Under the pieces are notes generated by a model that saw only the letters and a list, made by a program, of their open reading frames with translations, made no database searches and was not told the DNA's origin. Made by a program: the position numbers and the translations under genes. Positions 1 through 8,165 of a DNA stretch of 29,673 bases are shown here, in pieces. This DNA comes from RUG12395 sp045541735 (GTDB lineage: Bacteria; Bacillota; Clostridia; Oscillospirales; CAG-272). The stretch spans positions 1-29,673 of the forward strand of contig JAZQJQ010000020.1 of the NCBI GenBank assembly GCA_045541735.1, written 5' to 3'. Within the stretch, counting starts at the first letter, position 1, and each line of letters opens with the position of its first letter.

Positions 1-1713
1 ACGCTCCCCTTCTTTATCAACGCAGGATATCTTGACAGCTATATAGAAGGCGACGACATTACCTGCAGTGCACGTGTTTACGGCAAGGACGTGAGCGGCT
101 CGTTTGATACGCTCGCATCTGTCTACGGCGCTGACGGCAAGCTCATAAAGAGCCTTACCGCAAAAGCAAAGGCAGGAGACTTCTCCTACTTCTCATTCGG
201 CAAGCTTGATGCCGGCGAATACGTGCTCCGCATTACCTGTACCGCCAAGGGCGCGGGCGATGCCGTCGAATATCCGTTCTCCGTTGTCAAGACCGCGATA
301 CTCGCAGCCACCGAGAAATTGCTTAACGTAAGCGATATACACACCATAACACCCTCGAAATATCCGGTCGTGCTTACATTTGTAAACCGCGAACAGCGAG
401 CTTTTACGGAGCTTAGCCAAAGACTTGCATTTACCGGAAGCACCAGAAGCGATGCTATAGCAACAGCGATAGTTGCGCAGGATCTGCTTGCGGCATTTGT
501 TGGATCGAATTCGGACACCGCAAAGCTGAAGAGCACGCTCAACTCCCGTTATCTTAACAGCGAATTTCTATCCCTGCTCCCCTACTCCTCCGGCGAATTA
601 AAGCTTTCCGCGCTTATCGCAGCGTGCTGTAAGAATGCCCTCACAAAGACCACGCTTGATATGCTCTCGCAAAGCTTCTACCGCTATGCGGGCGGAAAAT
701 GCACCGAAGAGGAGCTTGTATATTCACTGCTCGGTCTTGCTGCATGCGGAGAACCGATACTCACAGACCTTGCACACGTTGCATCGGGATGCGAGAGCTT
801 CTCGTATGAAAGCAAGCTCATCCTTGCCGCGGCATTTGCCGTAATAGGCGATCACGGTGCCGCAAGAGAGATATATTCCGATATCAGAGAAAAGCTGTTT
901 ACCGTAACTGACAACGGCACGCTTGCATCCTTCGGCACCTCTTCTATGAGCACGGAAAACAGAATAGCCTTAACGGCAACGGCGCTTATCCCCGCATCGG
1001 TATGCGCAAGAGAGGATGCAGAACTGCTTAAAAACTATCTTCTTTCCCACACCTCGCGCACCGAGCTTTACACTATGCAGCTCGCCTTCTACCTTTCCAA
1101 CTACATCGCACCCGCAAATACGGAAAGCACACTCCGTTACAGCATAAACGGCGAGGAATACACGGAAATACTGAAGGCGGGACGCTTCATACGCCTCACC
1201 CTTACAAAGAGCGAGTTTGAAAGCCTCAAGATAACCGAAGCTGACGGACTTTCCGTATACGCAAGATATATCGCAAGCGCGGAGGAAGCCGCGGGCGAGA
1301 ATATGCGCAGCGATGAGCTTGAGATATCCAAGACCGTGGTACCTCAAGGAAACGGCATCTATCAGGTAACCGTTACCTACAAGCTGGTAAGCGATAAGGA
1401 CAACGTTCAGTTCAAGATAACCGATACGATCCCCTCAGGCGCGCGTTTCCTGCGCCACGGAACAAACAGCACCCACTCAAAGAATTCCTATATGTGGCTC
1501 TCTAACAGCGCACAGACGATGGAAGGCTGGCTATACTGTTACAACAACGCAAAGGGACTTGCGGGTCTCGTTTCCAGGACCTACACGGGTTCGTTCTCCT
1601 ACTTCGTGCGCACGGCGATTCCCGGCGAATACGTAGTTGAAGCCGCATTTGCTCAAAACACAGACAGCGGTGCATTCGCAATAAGCGAAAGGGATACGAT
1701 CACCCTTAAATAA
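1..1713 (+). CDS. C-terminal part of a large, probably alpha-2-macroglobulin-like protein (5' truncated)
   Basis: The reading frame is open from base 1 to the TAA at 1711-1713, so the true start lies outside the window and at least 570 residues are visible. The first visible residues (FFINAGYLDSYIEGDDITC) and the next ~60 look like a beta-sandwich domain of the macroglobulin type. The middle is helix-rich and repetitive (about visible residues 135-340), as expected for the alpha-helical toroid of such proteins. Near the end, a stretch around KITDTIPSGARFLRH resembles the C-terminal macroglobulin domain of bacterial members, which often reads 'D-x-x-P-x-G'. Bacterial alpha-2-macroglobulins are extracytoplasmic and thought to trap proteases. 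No thioester motif (CxEQ) is visible in this part. The family call rests on layout and short motifs, so it is tentative; a generic large surface protein is the alternative. A strong terminator follows. Confidence 0.5.
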   Translation, partial: TLPFFINAGYLDSYIEGDDITCSARVYGKDVSGSFDTLASVYGADGKLIKSLTAKAKAGDFSYFSFGKLDAGEYVLRITCTAKGAGDAVEYPFSVVKTAILAATEKLLNVSDIHTITPSKYPVVLTFVNREQRAFTELSQRLAFTGSTRSDAIATAIVAQDLLAAFVGSNSDTAKLKSTLNSRYLNSEFLSLLPYSSGELKLSALIAACCKNALTKTTLDMLSQSFYRYAGGKCTEEELVYSLLGLAACGEPILTDLAHVASGCESFSYESKLILAAAFAVIGDHGAAREIYSDIREKLFTVTDNGTLASFGTSSMSTENRIALTATALIPASVCAREDAELLKNYLLSHTSRTELYTMQLAFYLSNYIAPANTESTLRYSINGEEYTEILKAGRFIRLTLTKSEFESLKITEADGLSVYARYIASAEEAAGENMRSDELEISKTVVPQGNGIYQVTVTYKLVSDKDNVQFKITDTIPSGARFLRHGTNSTHSKNSYMWLSNSAQTMEGWLYCYNNAKGLAGLVSRTYTGSFSYFVRTAIPGEYVVEAAFAQNTDSGAFAISERDTITLK

Positions 1714-1722
1714 TGAAACAGC

Positions 1723-1765
1723 AAAAAACTGTCTCAAAAGTCAAAAACTTTTGAGACAGTTTTTT
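1723..1765. terminator. Bidirectional rho-independent terminator between convergent genes
   Basis: Perfect 18-bp inverted repeat (1723-1740 and 1748-1765) with a 7-nt loop, A-rich on the left and T-rich on the right, so it can terminate both the rightward gene ending at 1713 and the leftward hprK ending at 1773. Confidence 0.9.
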
Positions 1766-1772
1766 ATTGAAT

Positions 1773-2714
1773 TCATCTGTCTTCGCTTGTTCCTTCGTAT
1801 ATACCCATAAGCCGCTTATTGAATTCCTCTGCGGTATTGTATCCCATCTTTTTCTGGCGGTTGTTCATCGCAGCTATCTCAAGGATAACGGCAAGGTTAC
1901 GTCCGGGACGGACGGGAATGGTTATGGTGGGAATGTTGATTCCGAGGATGTCGGTCGTTTCGTTATCAAGTCCGAAGCGGTCGTACATCTTGTTTTGATC
2001 CCAATGCTCGAATTTGATAACAAGGTCGATCTTCTCCGTCATCTTAACCGCACCCATACCGAAGATGCGGCGAACGTCCACTATACCGATACCGCGAAGC
2101 TCAACGTAATGGCGGATAATTTCCGGAGCGGAGCCGACAAGAGTCTTTGCAGAAACACGCTTGATCTCAACGGCATCGTCTGCAATAAGCCGGTGGCCTC
2201 TCTTTACAAGCTCGATGGCGCACTCGCTTTTACCGATACCGCTGTCTCCGAGGATAAGAATACCCTCGCCGTATACCTCAACAAGTACGCCGTGGCGCGT
2301 GATACGCGGCGCAAGTGCAAGGTCAAGAAAAGCTATCATAGCCGCAAGGAACGCGGTGGTGGTATTGGAGGTGCGTAGCAGTGGAACGCCGTATTCCTTT
2401 GCAGCATTCATAAGCTCGGTGAATATCTCAAGGTCAGTCGAAACTATTACCGCAACCGGCTTGTGGGCAAAAAACTCGTTAAGGCGGAAAACTCTTTCCT
2501 CAACACTCATATGTCCGAGATAATCGTGCTCAACGTGTCCGATTATCTGAATTCTTTCTTCTTCAAAATGGTCGTAATATCCCGTTATCTGCAGTCCGGG
2601 TCTGTTTACCGCATTGCAATAGACCTTTATATCCTTAGCATCGCAAGGAAGATAAAAGGTCTCCAGGGAAAACTCCGAAATTATGCGATCAAGGGTAACA
2701 CTGATTTTTTCCAT
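1773..2714 (-). CDS. hprK: HPr kinase/phosphorylase
   Basis: A 313-residue protein of the usual length for bifunctional HPr kinase/phosphorylase, which phosphorylates Ser46 of HPr and reverses this, setting carbon catabolite repression in low-GC Gram-positives. The N-terminal half (1-~130) matches the family's first domain. The C-terminal kinase domain has the P-loop GDSGIGKS (156-163), the acidic pair in LIADDAVEI (~177-183) and the family signature ELRGIGIVDVRRIFGMGAV (~205-223). Start: ATG at 2714 with GGAGG seven bases upstream on the minus strand. A promoter (TTGACA, 17 bp, TAAAAT) lies at 2740-2768. In many Clostridia hprK sits beside cell-envelope or murB/whiA genes; here it is monocistronic and convergent with the preceding large protein. 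It is a natural regulator of the two sugar loci further right. Confidence 0.96.
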   Translation of the reverse strand: MEKISVTLDRIISEFSLETFYLPCDAKDIKVYCNAVNRPGLQITGYYDHFEEERIQIIGHVEHDYLGHMSVEERVFRLNEFFAHKPVAVIVSTDLEIFTELMNAAKEYGVPLLRTSNTTTAFLAAMIAFLDLALAPRITRHGVLVEVYGEGILILGDSGIGKSECAIELVKRGHRLIADDAVEIKRVSAKTLVGSAPEIIRHYVELRGIGIVDVRRIFGMGAVKMTEKIDLVIKFEHWDQNKMYDRFGLDNETTDILGINIPTITIPVRPGRNLAVILEIAAMNNRQKKMGYNTAEEFNKRLMGIYEGTSEDR

Positions 2715-2739
2715 AATACACCTCCGTAGCTTTGTAAAT

Positions 2740-2768
2740 ATTTTACACTATCTTCATTGCCGTGTCAA
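2740..2768 (-). promoter_or_regulatory. hprK promoter
   Basis: Minus strand: -35 TTGACA at 2763-2768, 17-bp spacer, -10 TAAAAT at 2740-2745, 26 bases before the hprK start. Confidence 0.8.
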
Positions 2769-2790
2769 CCGCTAAACTTCGATATAAACA

Positions 2791-2820
2791 TTGACAAGCC
2801 GACATAAAATGTGCTAAACT
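2791..2820 (+). promoter_or_regulatory. mntP promoter
   Basis: -35 TTGACA at 2791-2796, 18-bp spacer, weaker -10 TAAACT at 2815-2820. The leader to the mntP start would be under 35 bases, too short for a manganese riboswitch. Confidence 0.65.
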
Positions 2821-2853
2821 ACCTTGGTCTACAATAATCAATTCGGAGTAAAA

Positions 2854-3438
2854 ATGTTTAACCTTACTTTCTTTTTAAACAGTATTCTTCTCGGTATCGG
2901 ACTTGCCATGGACGCTTTCTCCGTTTCCCTTGCAAACGGCTTGAACGAACCGAAAATGAAGAACGTCAGAGCCTGCGGTATTGCGGGAATATTCTCGCTT
3001 TTCCAATTTGCGATGCCGATGATAGGTTGGATATGCGTATCCACCGTCGCGCAGTATTTTGCTGTATTTGAAAAATGCATCCCGTGGATCGCCCTTATAC
3101 TTCTGGGATTCATCGGCGGCAAGATGCTTATTGAAGGCATCAAAGGCGGAGAGGACGGAGAAGAAAAGCCTGCTGTAGGTCTCAAAGGACTTATAGTTCA
3201 AGGCATCGCAACGTCTATCGACGCGCTGTCGGTAGGTTTTACCATTTCAGACCACAATTTCATCCAGGCGCTTATCGCTTGCCTGCTTATCGGCATCGTT
3301 ACCTTCTTTATCTGCTTTGCGGGTATCTTTATCGGAAAAAAAGCAGGCACCAAGCTTGCCGGCAAAGCAGGGATCCTCGGCGGCGTTATACTTATCCTTA
3401 TCGGCATCGAGATATTCGTTACTAACATATTTATGTAA
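2854..3438 (+). CDS. mntP: Putative manganese efflux pump MntP
   Basis: A 194-residue polytopic membrane protein with about six hydrophobic helices. The family hallmark is two internally repeated acidic motifs: AMDAFSVSLANG (Asp20) and ATSIDALSVGFTI (Asp123), which fit the MntP (former DUF204) pattern of a membrane-embedded Asp in each half. The product is expected to export Mn2+ and protect against manganese excess. I chose the ATG at 2854, which has GGAG at 2845-2848 and gives a protein near the family's ~190 residues; the frame is open to a TTG at 2824 but that overlaps the promoter zone. It is divergent from hprK. Its stop codon lies inside the left arm of the following terminator. Confidence 0.92.
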   Translation: MFNLTFFLNSILLGIGLAMDAFSVSLANGLNEPKMKNVRACGIAGIFSLFQFAMPMIGWICVSTVAQYFAVFEKCIPWIALILLGFIGGKMLIEGIKGGEDGEEKPAVGLKGLIVQGIATSIDALSVGFTISDHNFIQALIACLLIGIVTFFICFAGIFIGKKAGTKLAGKAGILGGVILILIGIEIFVTNIFM

Positions 3439-3480
3439 AAAAATGCTTGTCTGTTTTTGCAGACAAGCATTTTTTTACAT
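3433..3480. terminator. Bidirectional terminator containing both flanking stop codons
   Basis: Perfect 21-bp inverted repeat (3433-3453 and 3460-3480) with a 6-nt loop and an A/T tract on each side. The left arm contains the mntP stop (3436-3438); the right arm contains the stop of the leftward Veg-like gene (3475-3477). Both proteins therefore end in Met followed by TAA, encoded by the two arms. Confidence 0.9.
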
Positions 3481-3705
3481 AATAGTCACTTGTTTAGTCA
3501 GAAGATCGGTATACTGTACCGTGTAGCTTTTGGGGGTAGGAGTTCCCCTTTCCTTAACGCGGAAAACGTGAGGGTAGACACCCGTAATGGTAACGGGCAC
3601 CTTATCAAGCACCACCCGCGGATGGCTTACGTTTACGCTGACATATATATCGGGTGAGGTACGGTACAGCAGCTCGACCATCGCCTTTACGCTTTGAAGT
3701 GTCAT
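3475..3705 (-). CDS. Veg-family small protein
   Basis: A 76-residue protein starting MTLQSVKAMVELLYRTS and ending ...YTVQYTDLLTKQVTIM. The C-terminal half, with ITGVYPHVFRVKE followed by SYTVQYTDLLTKQVTI, matches the Veg family (DUF1021) core, in which a Y-x-x-[VF]-F strand and a Y-x-D-[VL]-L motif are typical. Veg is a short, widely conserved Bacillota protein; in Bacillus subtilis it has been linked to biofilm matrix expression, but its molecular activity is not settled. The frame stays open further upstream, but only the ATG at 3705 has a strong ribosome binding site (GGGGGTGAT), and the upstream residues look non-coding. An 18-codon upstream frame overlaps this start (see separate entry). 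Confidence 0.75.
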   Translation of the reverse strand: MTLQSVKAMVELLYRTSPDIYVSVNVSHPRVVLDKVPVTITGVYPHVFRVKERGTPTPKSYTVQYTDLLTKQVTIM

Positions 3706-3758
3706 TTTTCTATCACCCCCTTCGGTACGATCATCACGGCAGTACGGATACGACCCAT
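3702..3758 (-). promoter_or_regulatory. Possible 18-codon leader frame overlapping the Veg start
   Basis: An ATG at 3758 opens MGRIRTAVMIVPKGVIEK and stops at a TGA (3702-3704) that overlaps the Veg ATG as ATGA. Translation through it would cover the Veg ribosome binding site and could couple the two. It has no clear ribosome binding site of its own, so it may be chance. A TATAAT-like -10 for this transcript is seen at 3847-3852 without a good -35. Confidence 0.25.
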
Positions 3759-3866
3759 AGTGCGGAGAGATGAACGTCCGTCGGAGGATGCTGCTGCCGC
3801 AAACACCCTTGGCGATACACTCCCACGGTAGCTTGGCTACAATATAATTATAGCACAGAAAAAGAA

Positions 3867-3903
3867 AAAAATCACGCAAAAAATAATATTTTGCGTGATT
3901 TTT
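3867..3903 (-). terminator. Terminator of the yhaO/yhaN-like operon
   Basis: Perfect 15-bp inverted repeat (3867-3881 and 3889-3903), 7-nt loop, followed on the minus strand by a run of T. It lies 14 bases after the stop of the leftward ATPase gene. Confidence 0.88.
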
Positions 3904-3916
3904 CAGTTATGCAGTT

Positions 3917-6196
3917 TCACTGCAATAAAATATGCCTGAAAGTTCCTACTTCCGCACTTTGCGCTTCATAGCTGCGGCAGGTAAAGAGCAGCGACTGTAT
4001 TCCGCGCTCCCCCTCGGAGGAAAGGAGCTTCAAGGCAAGGGCCGTGCGGTCCTTATCCTGGTGCGCAAAGCTCTCATCAAACACAAGCGGAGGCTTTTCG
4101 CGCTTATAAAGCAAATCAACAAGCGCAAGGCGCAGTGATATATATGCAAGGTCTCTCGTACCCGCGCTGAGATGCTCGAGACTGCGCACACCGTTTTCCG
4201 CCAGATATACCGCAGAAAGCTCTCCGTCTATACGCAGACCGGCGTATTTTCCGCCCGTTGCGGTGTTCATGCGGCGGCAAGCGCCGTCGGAGAGGAAGGG
4301 CGCAACACCACCGCGCAGGTTCTGCCCGGCAGTGCCGAGCGCATCTATTGCCTTAACAACTGCGTTGAACTGTCTCGTTTTTGCCTCATAAGAAGCCACC
4401 GCCTCGCTCAGTTTACCGGCTATCTCGCATGGGTCTTCCGATCTCGCCTTGTGCTCCGCAAGCGCGATCTTGCGCGCATATATCTCTTTTTCCTGCATCT
4501 CTGCCTGAGTGCGGTAAAATTCCGTCTCCTTGCGTGCGGCGGCAACGTCTATGTTCTCATCCGTTATACCAAGCTCAGCAAGACGGTCTTTAAGCTCTCC
4601 GTCGCTTTCGTCTCCTACCTCTCGCCCTGCCGCGGCGGATCCGGCCATTGCGGCATTGTATGCAGCATTCAGCTCTCCTGCATCAGCGCGCTTTTTCTCC
4701 GCAAGCGCGGCGGCAGTATTGAGCCTTTCCGCAAACGCCCCCTCGCTCTTACAGCCAAGCTCCGAAAGCAATGCGGCGGCACTGCGCTCCACAACCTCAA
4801 GCTCAGCGCGTGCGAGGGTGAGCTTTTCCTCAGCACCGCTTCTCTTCTCCGCAAGCCGGCAAAGCTCTGCATTATCCCGCTCATAACGGTCAATTCCGTC
4901 ACAGAAATCCTCGTACGTACATCCGTGCCCGAAAAGCTCGCAGATCAAACGAGCCTTTCCCCTCTTACCTGCCGAGAGCAGGATAAGAAGTATGCCTAAT
5001 ACGCAAAGCCCCGCGCCCGCACCGTAAAGCACGGTAATATAGGGCGCAAGCAGACCCATAAATGCAGAAACTACCGCGGCAATACCGGGGATAAGAAAAA
5101 CCAGTCCCCACACAACACGCGCCCGTGCACCCCGAAGAAGTGTATGTACCCGTGCACGGAGCTGATCGACCCCGCCGTGAGAATTTACAGCAGCGGTTAT
5201 ATCATCGTACTGCGGAAGCGTATCGAGCTCGTTGATTATATTTCTAAGATCCTTTTCTGCACAAAGAACGGCGTTTTCCTTCACCGGTATCTCCGCAGCG
5301 GCAACACGCGCGGCGCTGATACTCTCGCTTGACGGAAGAACTCCGCCCGGCGCAAGCTCCTCAAGAGCCTTGCGTATCTCATCTGCCTTTTGGTCGAAAA
5401 TGCGTTTCTCCGCTCTCATTGCCAGCTTACGGCAGATCGCGCCCGCCTCTGCCCGTTTTTTTGCGTTCTCAGCGCGCGAAACAAGCATCTCCAGCTTCGA
5501 TGTGCGCTCGCTTATCTCGCCTTCAAGGGCTATTACTGCCTTATTGGAAGCTTTGGCGTTTTCAAGGCGCTTCCTGAGCGCGGAGGTCTCCGCTTCAAGG
5601 TCGGCAAGCTCTCCGCCCGTGCCTTTTTTGTGTCTTAGCGCGGTGCGAAGCTCCTCAAGGCGCTTCATCGCCTTTTTGGCATCCGTACCCTCTTCTCCCG
5701 AGAACAGAATATTGCCTATTGCCTCGGTAAGCTCGCCTCTGTTCGGTGCGGCATCTGCAAGCTGGCGGAAATATGCCGTGTCGGCAAATACTTTGGCATT
5801 AACACCGAACAGCACCTGCCCCGCGTCCTTGCCTATTGCCGCCTTTTCTCCGCTCTCTTCATCAATAAGAATGACCTCATCGCGCACGGATTCGCGTATT
5901 CCGCCGGTTGAAACGGCAAGACGCCGTTCAAGGATATAACGCTTTCCGCCGCTGATTATAACGGCGCTCCCGCCCGCAAAAGCGGAATCAAACGGCAGAT
6001 AGCGTTCCCGCTCGGAAAGCTCTTCGCCGTTTATTTTTTGCCCGGAAAGACCGTAGAAAAGGAATTTTATAAAAGCGGCGATTGTGCTTTTTCCGCTTTC
6101 GTTTTTTCCCTCTATTATGTTAAGTCCCGCGCCGAGCTCCACGTTAAGCTCGGAAAGCCCCGCGAACTTGTCTATGTGTAATTTCTCTATTATCAT
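3917..6196 (-). CDS. YhaN-like SMC/Rad50-type ATPase with membrane segments
   Basis: A 759-residue AAA/ABC-type ATPase of the Rad50/SbcC group. The N-terminus carries FAGLSELNVELG and the P-loop GKNESGKST (30-38). The C-terminus carries the ABC signature LSAGTRDLAYISLRLAL (from ~676) and Walker B PLVFDES (~703-709, Asp707-Glu708), followed by HQD. Between them are two coiled-coil regions (about 175-345 and 415-620). They flank a hydrophobic block at ~361-410, predicted as two membrane helices; this is the feature that sets YhaN-type proteins apart from soluble SbcC. It probably works with the YhaO-like nuclease encoded just upstream as an Mre11-Rad50-like DNA end-processing complex tethered to the membrane. 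The start ATG at 6196 has only a weak site (GGTGGACGG). The 161-base gap to the upstream gene is unusual for this pair. Confidence 0.88.
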   Translation of the reverse strand: MIIEKLHIDKFAGLSELNVELGAGLNIIEGKNESGKSTIAAFIKFLFYGLSGQKINGEELSERERYLPFDSAFAGGSAVIISGGKRYILERRLAVSTGGIRESVRDEVILIDEESGEKAAIGKDAGQVLFGVNAKVFADTAYFRQLADAAPNRGELTEAIGNILFSGEEGTDAKKAMKRLEELRTALRHKKGTGGELADLEAETSALRKRLENAKASNKAVIALEGEISERTSKLEMLVSRAENAKKRAEAGAICRKLAMRAEKRIFDQKADEIRKALEELAPGGVLPSSESISAARVAAAEIPVKENAVLCAEKDLRNIINELDTLPQYDDITAAVNSHGGVDQLRARVHTLLRGARARVVWGLVFLIPGIAAVVSAFMGLLAPYITVLYGAGAGLCVLGILLILLSAGKRGKARLICELFGHGCTYEDFCDGIDRYERDNAELCRLAEKRSGAEEKLTLARAELEVVERSAAALLSELGCKSEGAFAERLNTAAALAEKKRADAGELNAAYNAAMAGSAAAGREVGDESDGELKDRLAELGITDENIDVAAARKETEFYRTQAEMQEKEIYARKIALAEHKARSEDPCEIAGKLSEAVASYEAKTRQFNAVVKAIDALGTAGQNLRGGVAPFLSDGACRRMNTATGGKYAGLRIDGELSAVYLAENGVRSLEHLSAGTRDLAYISLRLALVDLLYKREKPPLVFDESFAHQDKDRTALALKLLSSEGERGIQSLLFTCRSYEAQSAEVGTFRHILLQ

Positions 6197-6357
6197 ATCC
6201 GTCCACCACGATTCTCGTTGATCGTTTCATCACTATAATTCCTGCCGCCGTAAAATTGTCTCGCAGACGAGGCGCGGACATAAGGTACGGGCGATAGCGT
6301 ATTTTCATACGCTGAGGTCGTGCCTTGTGGCCTGCAACGAAGTATGCGGAAGAATTT
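6197..6357 (-). other. 161-base spacer inside the yhaO-yhaN-like operon
   Basis: Non-coding as far as I can tell. It contains a small perfect hairpin (6297-6302 with 6307-6312, loop TTTC) and no recognisable terminator or promoter. The long open frame that crosses it also runs 120 bases into the yhaO-like coding region, so I do not treat it as a gene. Confidence 0.4.
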
Positions 6358-7482
6358 TCAAGGCAGGGGAATGGTTCCGTCCAACACCGCCAACCCATAT
6401 CGCAAAGCATCCGCCGCAGTCTGACGCGTTTCCTCGTCGGCAGAATTAAGCTCGGGCAGAAGCGTGCGGTAAAGGGCACCGCGAATGGTTATATCCCTCT
6501 CAAGCCTCTCACCGTCAAACGTGGGGCTCGTTTTGTCCTTTATCTCCAAATCAAACAGCCTTGCCGCAACCGTTGGAAATCCGCCCAAGCGCAGATCGGG
6601 CGCAACGGAACCCGTTAGCACAAGGCGAAGCACGGTATCTGTGCCGTATTTGTTTGCGGCGACAGTAGCAGCCACCCGCTCCTCCGCCGCCTCGCCGGTA
6701 ACACATCCCGTTAGGTCGCATTCAGCTACCTCGTAGCGGCGGCGCGAGAAAGGAACGAAGTTTACCTCACATTCGCCGTTATATCCGATATCGGTTATAT
6801 AAGCGCCGAGCACACCGCATTCGTCAAAGCTTCTGCCCTCCGGTGCTCCGCTGTAGCCGTAAACGGTGTTATCCACACGCTTTATCTCGCCCTTTTTATG
6901 TATGTGGCCAAGCGCTGCGTAATCAAAGCCTGCACGCACGATATCGCCTTCGCTTACAGGACAGTAGCGCGATATAGGCGAGGTCGTATCGCAATGAGCG
7001 CACAAAAGCTTAGTCCTGCCGTTTTGTTCGATCTCCGCACCGGCAAGGAGGTTTTCCGTCAATGACGGCGAGGTAAATGCCCAGCCGTAAACGTCGCATC
7101 CCATATCCGGGAATTCGAACCTTGAGAACTTGCTTTCTTTGAATATGTAAACGTTATCGGGGAATTTTTTTGATGCGTAAACAGAGCCTAATCTTATCGG
7201 GTCGTGATTTCCGGGCGCTATTATGAACTTACAGCGTTTTGCGCCCTCAAACTCGCGTATCATCAGTTCAACGGTCTCCTTTGTGGCAGAACCGTCATCA
7301 AAAAGATCGCCCGCAAGCAGAGCTATATCCGCCTCCATACGCCGCACGTAGAGCATCATCGCTGTAAAGGTGGCGCGCAGATCGTTGCGTCTTGCCTCGC
7401 CCTTTCTGAGGTCAAGGCGCGAAAAGGGGGTATCAAGATGGATATCCGCAGTGTGGAATATCCTAAGTTTTCTGTCCTTCAT
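6358..7482 (-). CDS. YhaO/SbcD-like metallophosphoesterase (DNA nuclease subunit)
   Basis: A 374-residue calcineurin-like phosphoesterase of the SbcD/Mre11 type. All metal-binding motifs are visible in order: HTADIHLD (Asp13, His15), LAGDLFDDG (Asp59), APGNHDP (Asn92, His93), AHCD (His163) and GHIHKKG (His193, His195). Members cut DNA with Mn2+ in partnership with a Rad50-like ATPase. The partner gene lies directly downstream, which matches the YhaO-YhaN gene pair of Bacillus. The ATG at 7482 has GGGAGG eight bases upstream on the minus strand. A minus-strand promoter is present at 7514-7542. The gene is divergent from a uracil-DNA glycosylase gene, giving a small DNA-repair neighbourhood. 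Confidence 0.9.
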   Translation of the reverse strand: MKDRKLRIFHTADIHLDTPFSRLDLRKGEARRNDLRATFTAMMLYVRRMEADIALLAGDLFDDGSATKETVELMIREFEGAKRCKFIIAPGNHDPIRLGSVYASKKFPDNVYIFKESKFSRFEFPDMGCDVYGWAFTSPSLTENLLAGAEIEQNGRTKLLCAHCDTTSPISRYCPVSEGDIVRAGFDYAALGHIHKKGEIKRVDNTVYGYSGAPEGRSFDECGVLGAYITDIGYNGECEVNFVPFSRRRYEVAECDLTGCVTGEAAEERVAATVAANKYGTDTVLRLVLTGSVAPDLRLGGFPTVAARLFDLEIKDKTSPTFDGERLERDITIRGALYRTLLPELNSADEETRQTAADALRYGLAVLDGTIPLP

Positions 7483-7513
7483 AGGTTACGCCTCCCGTTT
7501 TCTTAACAATTTA

Positions 7514-7542
7514 ATTTTAACATAACACCGGCAGATTATCAA
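7514..7542 (-). promoter_or_regulatory. Promoter of the yhaO/yhaN-like operon
   Basis: Minus strand: -35 TTGATA at 7537-7542, 17-bp spacer, -10 TAAAAT at 7514-7519. Confidence 0.75.
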
Positions 7543-7549
7543 GTAAAGT

Positions 7550-7578
7550 TTGACACAATTCGCGCCTTGTGATAAAAT
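7550..7578 (+). promoter_or_regulatory. Promoter of the uracil-DNA glycosylase gene
   Basis: -35 TTGACA at 7550-7555, 17-bp spacer, -10 TAAAAT at 7573-7578. AGGAGG follows at 7595-7600, five bases before the start codon. Confidence 0.85.
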
Positions 7579-7605
7579 GTTACAAACTGTTCACAGGAGG
7601 CATTT

Positions 7606-8160
7606 ATGGAAGAGCTTAAAAAGCAGAAAGAGAAATGCGAAGAATGCCGTGCTTGCCCTTTATGGGAAACGCGCAAAAACCTCGTTTTCGGCACGGGAAA
7701 CGAAAATGCGGATATTATGTTCATCGGTGAAGCTCCCGGCCAGCAAGAGGACGAAACGGGAGTGCCGTTCGTCGGTGCGGCGGGTCAGCTTTTCGATAGG
7801 TATCTTTTTGCCGTAGATCTGCCGCGCGAGAGCGTTTATATCGCGAATATCCTCAAATGCCGTCCTCCGCGCAACCGCGACCCGCTTCCCGAAGAGGAGG
7901 ATGCGTGCATTGAGCATCTATATAAGCAGATAGAGCTTATCGACCCCAAGATAATAGTCTGCCTCGGCAGGATATCGGCAAAGCGCCTTATCTCCGAGAA
8001 TTTTATGATAACGAAACAGCACGGCATATGGTTTGAAAAGCACGGCAGACCCATCACCGCCGTCTACCACCCCTCTGCCCTTCTGCGCGACCCGCAGAAA
8101 AAGGCGGATATGCTCGAGGATATGAAAGCAGTAAAAGCAAAGCTTGATTCCCTCCCGTAG
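7606..8160 (+). CDS. Type-4 (iron-sulfur) uracil-DNA glycosylase
   Basis: A 184-residue protein of family-4 uracil-DNA glycosylases, which excise uracil from DNA to start base excision repair. The four cluster cysteines fit the family spacing: Cys14 and Cys17 at the N-terminus (CEECRAC) and Cys85 and Cys101 in the middle, expected to hold a [4Fe-4S] cluster. The uracil-pocket motif is GEAPGQQED (41-49), followed by GVPFVGAAGQLFD; KCRPPRNRDPLP and YHPSALLR complete the signature. The start ATG at 7606 follows AGGAGG. The gene is transcribed alone from the consensus promoter at 7550-7578 and is divergent from the yhaO-like gene. The terminator at 8457-8500 is the first clear one downstream. Confidence 0.95.
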   Translation: MEELKKQKEKCEECRACPLWETRKNLVFGTGNENADIMFIGEAPGQQEDETGVPFVGAAGQLFDRYLFAVDLPRESVYIANILKCRPPRNRDPLPEEEDACIEHLYKQIELIDPKIIVCLGRISAKRLISENFMITKQHGIWFEKHGRPITAVYHPSALLRDPQKKADMLEDMKAVKAKLDSLP

Positions 8161-8165
8161 GGGAC

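Noticed and set aside
2769..2853. Manganese (yybP-ykoY) riboswitch before mntP
   Set aside because: The promoter leaves a leader of less than 35 bases, far too short for that riboswitch.
6144..6479. Minus-strand frame crossing the yhaO-yhaN gap
   Set aside because: It overlaps the yhaO-like coding region by about 120 bases and the yhaN start, and its sequence is arginine-rich and lacks known motifs.
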